A stretch of 49,421 nucleotides of DNA from Devosia ureilytica (GTDB lineage Bacteria > Pseudomonadota > Alphaproteobacteria > Rhizobiales > Devosiaceae): positions 344,920-394,340 of the forward strand of contig NZ_JAMZCU010000004.1 in NCBI RefSeq assembly GCF_024273195.1. Direction: 5' to 3'. A program made the position numbers and the translations under genes. Shown here in pieces: positions 43,009 to 49,421 of the stretch (positions are counted from its first letter, which is position 1; each line of letters starts with the position of its first letter). The notes below the pieces were generated by a model that was given only the letters and a program-made list of their open reading frames with translations, was not told the origin of the DNA and made no database searches.

Positions 43009-45243
43009 ATGACCTGCTGCGCCCCACCGCCCATTTTCGCCGAGGCCCTCGCTGGAGGGCCTGGCCGGGGACCGTCGGACAATGAGGTGCGGCTGGCAAG
43101 CCGAGACCTGGGCGATGGTTTGCGGCAATCCGAATTCTCGGTGCCGTCCATCCACTGCGGCGCCTGCATCCGCACCATCGAAACCGCGCTCGATGCCCTG
43201 CCGGGCATTGTTTCCAGCCGGGTCAATCTTTCTGGCAAGCGCGTTGCCGTGCGCTGGCGTGACGGAGCCGCAATGCCACCCATGGTGCGGACCATGGTGG
43301 CGCTTGGTTATGAGCCCAACCTGTTCTCGCTCGAACAGGCCGGCAGCGACACGGGGTTTTCGCCCCTGGTGCGGGCCCTGGCCGTTGCCGCCTTCTGTTC
43401 GATGAATATCATGATGTTCTCCGGCTCGGTCTGGGCGGGTGCCGATGGCCCCACGCGTGACATACTGCACTGGATCAGCGCCGGGCTGACCTTGCCGGCT
43501 CTGCTCTATTCGGGCCGCGTTTTTTACCAGTCCGCCTGGACCGCCCTCCGGTCGGGCCGCACCAATATGGATGTGCCGATCACCATCGGCATTGCCATGG
43601 CCTTCGCGCTCAGCCTCTACGACACGATGTTTTCCGGCGACCGGGTCTATTTCGACGCTGTCGCCTCCCTGATCTTCTTTCTCCTGATTGGCCGCACTCT
43701 GGACCACGCCATGCGCGAGCGGGCGCGCAATGCGGTCAAGGGCCTGGCCCGCCTGGCCCCGGCCGGGGCTCTTGTCGTCGATGAACCAAACGGCCCGGCC
43801 TTCCTGCCGCTGTCCGACGTTCCTGTCGGCGCCACCATCGCCATTGCAGAGGGTGAGCGTATACCGCTTGACGGCGACATCCTGTCGGGTACCAGCACGC
43901 TGGACCGCAGCCTGCTGACCGGCGAAAGCCTGGCCGAGCCCGTCGGCCCCGGACAGAATGTCCCCGCTGGCGCACTCAACCTCTCCGGCCCGCTTACTGT
44001 CCGCACCACTGCTGACGAACGTGGCTCCACACTCAACCGTCTCGTCACCCTGCTCGAAGACGCCGAAGCCAGTCGCAACCGCTACCGCCGGATCGCCGAC
44101 CGCGCCGCCGCCTGGTATTCCCCCGTTGTGCATCTGGCCGCGGCCCTGGCCTTTGCCGGCTGGATGGTGCTCAGCGGCGACCTGCACAATGCCACCACCA
44201 TTGCCATCGCGGTCCTCATCATCACCTGCCCCTGTGCACTCGGCCTCGCCGTTCCCATGGTACAGGTCATGGCCGCGCGGCGCCTGTTTGAAGCCGGAAT
44301 CATGGTCAAGGATGGCGCGGCCCTCGAACGTCTCGCTGAAGTCGACACGGTGGTTTTCGACAAGACCGGCACCCTGACCACGGGCCTGGCAACGGCCATT
44401 GCCGTCAGCGGAACCCCCGATACGCTGGCACTGGCCGCAAGTCTGGCTGCCCGGTCGAGGCATCCCTATGCGCTCGCCATTGCCCGCACCTATCCTCAGA
44501 CCGACGATAGCGACTGGACCGACATCCGCGAGCACCCCGGCTTCGGCGTCGAGGCCAATCTGGCGGGCCACGCCTACCGCCTGGGGCGTAGCGGCTGGTC
44601 GGGCCCGGAAAGCGAAGCGTTCGGTACCGTCCTGTCGCGCGACGGCGAAACCATTGCCGCCTTCAGCTTTGCCGACCGCCTCCGTCCCCATGCGGCGGCC
44701 AGCATTGCGCGCCTCAAGGCTGCGGGCCTCGACATCGAAATCCTCAGCGGTGATCGTCCGGCAATCGTTGGGCAGCTGGCGGGACAATTGGACATTGCCG
44801 GACAGGGCGGCCTGCTGCCCAATGACAAGCTGACCCGTGTCGAAACCCTCGAAAAGGCCGGACGCCACGTCCTGATGGTTGGCGATGGGCTCAACGACAC
44901 GCCCGCCATGGCCCGCGCCCACGCTTCCATGGCGCCGGGCAATGCCCTCGACATCGGTCGCAATGCCGCCGATTTCGTCTTTTTGCGCGACGATCTCAAT
45001 GCGGTTCCCCAGGCGCTGTCCGTTGCCCGCGAAGCCGGGCAATTGGTGCGGCAGAACCTGGCCTTGGCGCTGCTCTACAACGCGGTCGCCCTGCCCATTG
45101 CCGTTGCCGGGCTGGTCAATCCATTCCTCGCCGCCATTGCCATGTCGGCCTCTTCGGTCGTGGTCGTGCTCAACGCCTTGCGGCTGGGCTGGCATCCCTT
45201 TCGCACCGAACCCGCCATCCAGCTCAGGGACCAGACAGCATGA
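43009..45243 (+). CDS. ccoI: Copper-exporting P-type ATPase CcoI (cbb3 assembly)
   Basis: A 744-residue P1B-type ATPase needed to load copper into cbb3 oxidase. An N-terminal metal-binding domain has Cys50-x2-Cys53 (HCGACI). The actuator motif is LTGES (303-307) and the transport site in the membrane is CPC (Cys407, Cys409). The phosphorylated residue is Asp451 (DKTGTLT), and the SRHPYA motif of heavy-metal ATPases follows. Unlike housekeeping CopA it has the CcoI/FixI layout. Its stop overlaps the ccoS ATG. Confidence 0.93.
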   Translation: MTCCAPPPIFAEALAGGPGRGPSDNEVRLASRDLGDGLRQSEFSVPSIHCGACIRTIETALDALPGIVSSRVNLSGKRVAVRWRDGAAMPPMVRTMVALGYEPNLFSLEQAGSDTGFSPLVRALAVAAFCSMNIMMFSGSVWAGADGPTRDILHWISAGLTLPALLYSGRVFYQSAWTALRSGRTNMDVPITIGIAMAFALSLYDTMFSGDRVYFDAVASLIFFLLIGRTLDHAMRERARNAVKGLARLAPAGALVVDEPNGPAFLPLSDVPVGATIAIAEGERIPLDGDILSGTSTLDRSLLTGESLAEPVGPGQNVPAGALNLSGPLTVRTTADERGSTLNRLVTLLEDAEASRNRYRRIADRAAAWYSPVVHLAAALAFAGWMVLSGDLHNATTIAIAVLIITCPCALGLAVPMVQVMAARRLFEAGIMVKDGAALERLAEVDTVVFDKTGTLTTGLATAIAVSGTPDTLALAASLAARSRHPYALAIARTYPQTDDSDWTDIREHPGFGVEANLAGHAYRLGRSGWSGPESEAFGTVLSRDGETIAAFSFADRLRPHAAASIARLKAAGLDIEILSGDRPAIVGQLAGQLDIAGQGGLLPNDKLTRVETLEKAGRHVLMVGDGLNDTPAMARAHASMAPGNALDIGRNAADFVFLRDDLNAVPQALSVAREAGQLVRQNLALALLYNAVALPIAVAGLVNPFLAAIAMSASSVVVVLNALRLGWHPFRTEPAIQLRDQTA

Positions 45244-45404
45244 GCGATTTCTTTTACCTGATCCCGATTTCCATCGTGCTCGGCCTGCTGGGTCTGCTGG
45301 TATTCCTGTGGTCCCTGCACGCCGGCCAGTACGACGACCTCGATGGGGCCTCGGAGCGCCTGCTGCACGAGGACGACGTGCCCCGCACCACGCCCCGGCC
45401 TTGA
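45240..45404 (+). CDS. ccoS: cbb3 oxidase maturation protein CcoS
   Basis: A 54-residue protein with one N-terminal membrane helix. It starts FYLIPISIVLGLLGLLVFLWSL, followed by GQYDDLDG, the CcoS signature. It is needed for heme and copper insertion into the cbb3 catalytic subunit. The ATG overlaps the ccoI stop. The last codons overlap the promoter box of the next unit. Confidence 0.92.
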   Translation: MSDFFYLIPISIVLGLLGLLVFLWSLHAGQYDDLDGASERLLHEDDVPRTTPRP

Positions 45405-45414
45405 TCGAAAACAA
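45401..45414 (+). promoter_or_regulatory. FixK/FNR-type box upstream of the hemerythrin/nnrU unit
   Basis: TTGAT-CGAA-AACAA lies over the ccoS stop codon. The predicted start is near 45449, with TAGGAA at 45437-45442 as the -10. This supports the ATG at 45467 as the real start of the next gene. It implies a separate promoter here, even though ccoS and the next gene are close. Confidence 0.72.
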
Positions 45415-45466
45415 AGTCGTCACCAACCCAACGGTCTAGGAATGCGGGACGAAGGTGGTGAAGACG

Positions 45467-45907
45467 ATGACTTTGGCTGCGCTAGAGGCTTGCTATCAGG
45501 ACCTGCTCGCAATCTGCGATGATCTGGAGGCAATTGCCGATGGATTGCCGAACAGCATATCGAGGGCTCGCTGCGCGCAAGCGGCTGGCGAAGCCGTCCT
45601 GGCCCTCACCCGGACCCACCGGCTCGAAAATGAAGTCCTGCTCCCCCAGCTCGAAACCTCGCCGCGTCCAGAACTGCGCCATCTGGCGACACGCCTGCGC
45701 CAGGAACATGATTTTGACGGCCAGGCCGTCATGGAAATCGAGGAAGCCCTTCTGGCGCTGTCCGAGGGAAGGGCATTTCTATCGCCCGATGCCCTGGGGT
45801 ACCTGCTGCGTTCATTCTTTGAAAGCGTACGTCGACACGTCCATACCGAGCAGGATCTGATATCCCTGCTCAACGACATATCGCCGCCTCCAGGATCGAT
45901 GCATTGA
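45467..45907 (+). CDS. Hemerythrin-like domain protein
   Basis: A 146-residue all-helical protein with a hemerythrin HHE-type pattern: His51 and Glu54/Glu56 in THRLENEVLLP, His81 in RQEHDFDG, and His124, His126 and Glu128 in RRHVHTEQD. It would bind a di-iron centre in a four-helix bundle. Relatives respond to NO or repair Fe-S centres (YtfE/Dnr-type), but the function here is not shown. The ATG at 45467 follows GAAGGTGG; in-frame GTGs at 45455 and 45458 are too near the predicted transcription start. Its stop overlaps the nnrU TTG. Confidence 0.8.
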   Translation: MTLAALEACYQDLLAICDDLEAIADGLPNSISRARCAQAAGEAVLALTRTHRLENEVLLPQLETSPRPELRHLATRLRQEHDFDGQAVMEIEEALLALSEGRAFLSPDALGYLLRSFFESVRRHVHTEQDLISLLNDISPPPGSMH

Positions 45908-46590
45908 CCCAGTTTCTCGCCGCCATGGGCCTATTCCTGGCCCTCCATTCAGTTCCGGCCATTCCCGCCATCCGCCAACGCCTCATCGACCGGCTGGGAC
46001 GCCGCGTCTATCTGGCGCTCTATTCGCTGGCCTCCATCATCAGCCTAGGCTGGGTCTTTCAGGCGGCATTGGCGCTCGACTATGTCGAGCTCTGGCCGCC
46101 CGCGCCCTGGCAGGCCTGGATCGCGCTGATCCTGGCTCCTTTGGCGCTCGTTCTTCTTGTTGCCGGCCTCATCAGCCCCAACCCCATGTCCATCAGCTTT
46201 CGCAGAGGTGACGCCAAGCCCGGCGCCATCGTCGCGGTTACCCGCCATCCGGTGCTCTGGGGCTTCATTCTCTGGTCGGGCAGCCACGTCATCGCCAATG
46301 GTGACCTGCGCAGCCTCATGTTGTTCGGCAGTCTGGGTCTGTTTGCCGCTCTGGGCATGGCCATGACCGAGCGCCGCAGCCGCCGGCGGCTGGGGGTCGC
46401 CTGGTCCAACCTGGCCGCGACAACATCGGTGCTGCCGCTTGCCGCAATCCTCTCTGGCCGGGCCAGACCGGGCTTTGACGCACTGATGTTAACGGCGCTG
46501 CTCGCCACGGCCTTGATTACGGCCTGGCTGCTCTGGGGCGGACACGCGGCCCTGTTCAGCGCCGACCCGCTTGCTCTTGCGGCGCTCTAG
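45904..46590 (+). CDS. nnrU: NnrU-family membrane protein
   Basis: A 228-residue protein with about six membrane segments, of the NnrU family. Typical features are the early LHSVPAIP, then YLALYSLASIISLGWVF, and TRHPVLWGFILWSGSHVIANGDL. NnrU is linked to nitric oxide and nitrite metabolism in several alphaproteobacteria, but its exact role is not settled. The TTG at 45904 overlaps the hemerythrin-like stop and has AGGA about ten bases upstream. It is convergent with ubiX. Confidence 0.88.
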   Translation: MTQFLAAMGLFLALHSVPAIPAIRQRLIDRLGRRVYLALYSLASIISLGWVFQAALALDYVELWPPAPWQAWIALILAPLALVLLVAGLISPNPMSISFRRGDAKPGAIVAVTRHPVLWGFILWSGSHVIANGDLRSLMLFGSLGLFAALGMAMTERRSRRRLGVAWSNLAATTSVLPLAAILSGRARPGFDALMLTALLATALITAWLLWGGHAALFSADPLALAAL

Positions 46591-46636
46591 GACCAGCGGG
46601 CCAGCGTCAGTTGAATGTTGATTGGCCCTCGGCAAT

Positions 46637-47242
46637 TCAGCGCAAGGCAATAGCGCCCCCGTCCTCCTCGCCACGCCAGGGGCGAGCTTCGGCGGCACCG
46701 GGAAGATCAAGCAGATCGATGGCCCTGGCCGCCAGGTGATCGACAATTTCGGCCACCGACTGCGGCCGGTGGTAGAAGGCCGGCACTGGTGGCATGACGA
46801 TGGCGCCCATCTCCGTCACCGCCGTCATATTGCGCAAATGCCCCAGGTGCAGTGGCGTTTCCCGCGCCAAGAGCACCAGCCGCCGCCGCTCCTTGAGCTG
46901 CACATCGGCAGCCCGTGTCACCAGATTGTCGGTAATGCCGGTCGCGATGGCCGCCAGGGTCCGCATCGAGCAGGGCGCCACGATCATGCCTTTGGTGCGA
47001 TGCGACCCACTGGCGATGGTGGCGCCAATGTCGCCGACCGCGTGGACGTGCGACGCCATGCCCACAAGGCGCGTCAGGGCGTCCGGGCCAACTTCATGCG
47101 ACAAAGTCCGTTCAGCCGCCGCCGAAACGACCAGCTCGATCTCCACGTCACCCCGACCTTGCAGGCGCTCGGCAATGCGCAGGGCGAGCGCCGCGCCCGA
47201 GGCGCCTGTTACGGCCAGCACAATCCGGTTCATGCCATTCAT
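46637..47242 (-). CDS. ubiX: Flavin prenyltransferase UbiX
   Basis: A 201-residue flavoprotein that makes prenylated FMN for UbiD. The N-terminus has VTGASGAALALRIAE. Later come VSAAAERTL, the catalytic APCSMRTLAAIATG segment and LVLLARETPLHLGHLRNM. The ATG at 47242 overlaps the ubiD stop (ATGA); a second ATG lies at 47233. The longer frame upstream is a shadow of ubiD. Being paired with ubiD and near ubiT/ubiU, it serves ubiquinone synthesis. Confidence 0.93.
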   Translation of the reverse strand: MNGMNRIVLAVTGASGAALALRIAERLQGRGDVEIELVVSAAAERTLSHEVGPDALTRLVGMASHVHAVGDIGATIASGSHRTKGMIVAPCSMRTLAAIATGITDNLVTRAADVQLKERRRLVLLARETPLHLGHLRNMTAVTEMGAIVMPPVPAFYHRPQSVAEIVDHLAARAIDLLDLPGAAEARPWRGEEDGGAIALR

Positions 47243-48750
47243 CCGCGTAATCCCAATTCGCTCCAAAGGCCATCGACCCGGTCCGTGATCTCGTTGGACA
47301 TGGCCAGCGGCCGTCCCCATTCGCGGTCGGTTTCCGAGGCGATCTTGTTGGTGGCATCAAGCCCCAGCTTGCCGCCAAGTCCTGGGCGGGGCGACGCAAA
47401 ATCGAGATAATCAATGGGGGTGTCGGGGATCACCACCAGATCACGCATCGCGTCGAACCGGGTGGACAGGGCCCACATCACATCGCCCCAATCGCGCACA
47501 TTGATATCGGGATCGACCACAATGATCAGCTTGGTCATGCTGAACTGTGGCAGCATCGACCAGAGCCCCATCATCAACCGCCGCGCCTGGCCCGGATAGC
47601 GCTTGTCGATGGAAACCACCATGGCGCGATAGGAACAGGCCTCGGGCGGCAACCATAGATCCTTGATCTCGGGAAACTGTTCCTTTGCCAGCGGCACGAA
47701 CAATGGGGTCATCGCCTCTCCCAGCCGCGAGGGTTCGTCCGGTGGTCGGCCCGTATAGGTGGACAAATAAACCGGCTGGCGTCGCATGGTAATGGCGCTC
47801 AACCTCACCACGGGGAATGACTCAACGGAATTGTAGTATCCCGTGTGGTCCCCATAGGGTCCCTCGGCAGCCGTCTCCGTGGCACTGACCGAGCCTTCAA
47901 GCACGATTTCTGCCTCGGCAGGGACCGGCAGTCCGACACTGACACCATGGGCCAGGCGCGCCTGCCGGCGCCGCAAAACCCCGGAAAACGCCATTTCATT
48001 GAGGCCATCGGGCAGCGGCATCACTGCGGCCAGAATCGTGACCGGATCGGCGCCGATGGCGATGGCAATGGGCATGTCCAATCCCTTTTGCTGCCACAAG
48101 CGGTGGTGCCGCGCCCCGCCACGGCTGGGCAGCCAGCGCACAATGGCCCGGTCCCGCCCCAGGACCTGCATCCGGTATATGCCCACATTGATATCGCTTG
48201 GATCATCCGGTGCGCGGGTGATGACGAGCGGCCAGGTAATGAGCGGCGCCGGTTCTCCCGGCCAGCAGGTTTGGATAGGAAGCCGTCCAAGATCGATCTC
48301 GCCCCCGCGCCAGACCACCGCCTGACACGCCGGCCGCTGCACAAGTCGCGTCCGCAAGGTCAGTGCCGCGCGCAGCATGTCGCGGCTGGCCCAGGCGCTG
48401 CGCAGATCGCGCGGCGGTTTTGGCGACCGCAATTGCGCCAGCCCAAGCCCCAGATTGTCGAGATCGGGCACATCCAGTCCCAGACCCAATGCCACCCGCT
48501 CCGTCGTGCCGAACAGATTGACCAGCACCGGCATGGCTGCAGCGCTACCATCCGGCATGACCGGGCTTTCCAGCAGCAGCGCGGGACCATTGTCTGCCAG
48601 CACCCGGCGGTGAATTTCGGTCACCTCATGCACCATGCTGACTGGCCGGTTGATCCGATGCAGCAAGCCACGCCTCTCCAGCACATGCATGAAGCCAGCA
48701 AGATTGTCGGCGATGGGGTGGCGGAGGGGCGGCAGGAGCGGATTGGGCAT
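47239..48750 (-). CDS. ubiD: UbiD-family decarboxylase
   Basis: A 503-residue prenyl-FMN-dependent decarboxylase, probably acting on 3-polyprenyl-4-hydroxybenzoate. Family features include VTEIHRRVLADNGPALLLE near the start, the central GPYGDHTGYYN with the catalytic-site residues, and DPDINVRDWGDVMWALSTRFD near the end. The length fits the family. The box at 48786-48799 predicts a transcription start at about the ATG itself, so the message may be leaderless; no ribosome binding site is seen. It is divergent from ubiT. Confidence 0.92.
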   Translation of the reverse strand: MPNPLLPPLRHPIADNLAGFMHVLERRGLLHRINRPVSMVHEVTEIHRRVLADNGPALLLESPVMPDGSAAAMPVLVNLFGTTERVALGLGLDVPDLDNLGLGLAQLRSPKPPRDLRSAWASRDMLRAALTLRTRLVQRPACQAVVWRGGEIDLGRLPIQTCWPGEPAPLITWPLVITRAPDDPSDINVGIYRMQVLGRDRAIVRWLPSRGGARHHRLWQQKGLDMPIAIAIGADPVTILAAVMPLPDGLNEMAFSGVLRRRQARLAHGVSVGLPVPAEAEIVLEGSVSATETAAEGPYGDHTGYYNSVESFPVVRLSAITMRRQPVYLSTYTGRPPDEPSRLGEAMTPLFVPLAKEQFPEIKDLWLPPEACSYRAMVVSIDKRYPGQARRLMMGLWSMLPQFSMTKLIIVVDPDINVRDWGDVMWALSTRFDAMRDLVVIPDTPIDYLDFASPRPGLGGKLGLDATNKIASETDREWGRPLAMSNEITDRVDGLWSELGLRG

Positions 48751-48785
48751 GCGGACATGTCTGCCTGAGACATCCTCGGACTTCC

Positions 48786-48799
48786 TTGCGCTGCATCAA
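48786..48799. promoter_or_regulatory. Shared FixK/NnrR-type box between ubiD and ubiT
   Basis: TTGCG-CTGC-ATCAA is a mixed box with an NnrR-type and a FixK/FNR-type half. Towards ubiT it predicts a start near 48834, with TAGTGT at 48822-48827 as the -10, 26 bases before the ATG. Towards ubiD it predicts a start at about 48751, next to the ATG. One site could therefore serve both directions. Confidence 0.72.
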
Positions 48800-48859
48800 G
48801 GTTCTGTCTGGCCGTGCCCCTTAGTGTCCGGCCTGCGTCCACTCCACGGGAACCGCCAG

Positions 48860-49354
48860 ATGCTGCTGCCGCGCCCTCTTGCACTCGCCATCGATCACCT
48901 GCCCCTGGCCTTGGTGCAGGCCGTCGTTGAAAAAGTCTTTCAAAGGGCGTTGCAGCAGCACCCTGACCTGTTCGATCGCCTGGGCCCCCAGGCGGAGAAG
49001 CACTTTCGCTTCACCCCTGCCGACCTGGACCTGAGCTTCCTCATCCATCCCGCCAGCCGAACCATACGCACGTTTCGCAAGGCCAATACGCCCAAGGCCG
49101 AAGCCGCTGTTTCCGGCCCGCTGCTCACCCTGCTGGCTTTGCTTGAAGGCCGTATCGACGGGGATGCGGTGTTCTTTTCCAGAAGCCTGACCGCAACCGG
49201 CGACATGGAGGCCATGCTGGCCCTGCGCAATGCGCTGGACGACTGTGGATTTGACCTTCCGGCCGATCTGGCAGGCATGGCCGGTCCATTGGCACGGCCC
49301 TTCCAGCAAGTAGCCGAGCTGGTGCGCCGCCGTGCCCTGGCCGGGCTGGTCTAA
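48860..49354 (+). CDS. ubiT: UbiT, SCP2-domain protein of anaerobic ubiquinone synthesis
   Basis: A 164-residue protein of the SCP2 sterol-carrier fold, matching UbiT (YhbT). Features include FDRLGPQAEKHFRFTPADLDLSFLI, then the SGPLLTLLALLEGRIDGDAVFFSRSLTATGDMEA core. UbiT binds isoprenoid quinone intermediates and works with UbiU and UbiV, which hydroxylate the ring without oxygen. The ATG at 48860 fits the predicted transcription start; an in-frame GTG at 48824 would be upstream of it. The ubiU start follows four bases after the stop. Confidence 0.88.
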   Translation: MLLPRPLALAIDHLPLALVQAVVEKVFQRALQQHPDLFDRLGPQAEKHFRFTPADLDLSFLIHPASRTIRTFRKANTPKAEAAVSGPLLTLLALLEGRIDGDAVFFSRSLTATGDMEAMLALRNALDDCGFDLPADLAGMAGPLARPFQQVAELVRRRALAGLV

Positions 49355-49358
49355 GCCG

Positions 49359-49421
49359 ATGGAACTGATCTGCCCGGCCGGAACCCCAGCTGCCTATCGC
49401 GAAGCCGTCGAGGCCGGTGCC
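49359..49421 (+). CDS. ubiU: UbiU, start of gene (truncated by window end)
   Basis: Only the first 21 codons are present, reading MELICPAGTPAAYREAVEAG. This is the characteristic N-terminus of UbiU (YhbU), a U32-peptidase-family Fe-S protein that forms the oxygen-independent hydroxylase with UbiV. The call rests on this short stretch and on the ubiT neighbour. ubiV is expected beyond the window. Confidence 0.82.
   Translation, partial: MELICPAGTPAAYREAVEAGA

Noticed and set aside
42706..45426. Very long minus-strand open frame (906 codons) opposite ccoI
   Set aside because: It is a shadow of the DUF2189 gene, ccoI and ccoS, all of which have clear motifs on the plus strand; its own translation is low in hydrophobic order and matches no family.

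Overview
The window is GC-rich, densely coding DNA with the gene content of an alphaproteobacterium. It is most likely a Hyphomicrobiales (Devosia/rhizobial-type) chromosome: it has a rhizobial-style hybrid FixL/FxkR/FixK relay, FixK/NnrR boxes, a fixNOQP-IS-type cbb3 operon, Liv and Tct transporters, and Ku/LigD repair genes. The taxonomic call is inference from gene content only. No tRNA, rRNA, CRISPR, insertion sequence or integrase was seen. No gene-free stretch exceeds 300 bases.

Positions 1-18050 carry catabolism, transport and DNA repair. A 3-hydroxybutyrate dehydrogenase gene leads a branched-chain-type ABC transporter operon (livG-livF-livK-livH-livM). It meets a convergent sugar-acid set (sugar-acid dehydratase, DapA-family aldolase/dehydratase, RraA-like protein). 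Divergent from that set are a tripartite tricarboxylate-type transporter (tctC-tctB-tctA) and a LacI-family regulator. A candidate LacI-type palindrome lies between the two arms. Next come ku-ligD (non-homologous end joining) and a divergent topoisomerase IB.

Positions 18129-26000 carry aerobic respiration. A membrane-bound PQQ dehydrogenase is followed by a CtaG-type assembly factor, a CopD/HemJ-like membrane protein, a CuA subunit II lipoprotein, a fused subunit I+III oxidase and a small membrane protein. The oxidase lacks the K-channel lysine and the D-channel asparagines that are usual in A-type oxidases.

Positions 26055-49421 form a low-oxygen/denitrification region. It contains hemN, a FixK/FxkR/hybrid-FixL oxygen-sensing relay with a K-box upstream of fixK, pseudoazurin, copper nitrite reductase nirK with nirV, an NnrR-type regulator and nnrS. 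It also contains a poorly characterised operon (DUF2249, NnrS-like polytopic membrane protein, double DUF2249, DUF59), ccoNOQP with ccoI and ccoS, a hemerythrin-like protein with nnrU, ubiD-ubiX, and ubiT with the beginning of ubiU (oxygen-independent ubiquinone synthesis).

Eight TTG-N8-CAA boxes sit at the promoters of these units. Seven of them are placed so that a start site about 41 bases from the box centre fits the gene start, usually with a TAG-containing -10. The proposed logic is that hybrid FixL and FxkR switch on FixK when oxygen falls, NnrR adds nitric oxide input, and both act through FixK-like (TTGAT) and NnrR-like (TTGCG) half-sites, several of which are mixed in one box. No nitrate, nitric oxide or nitrous oxide reductase gene is present in the window.
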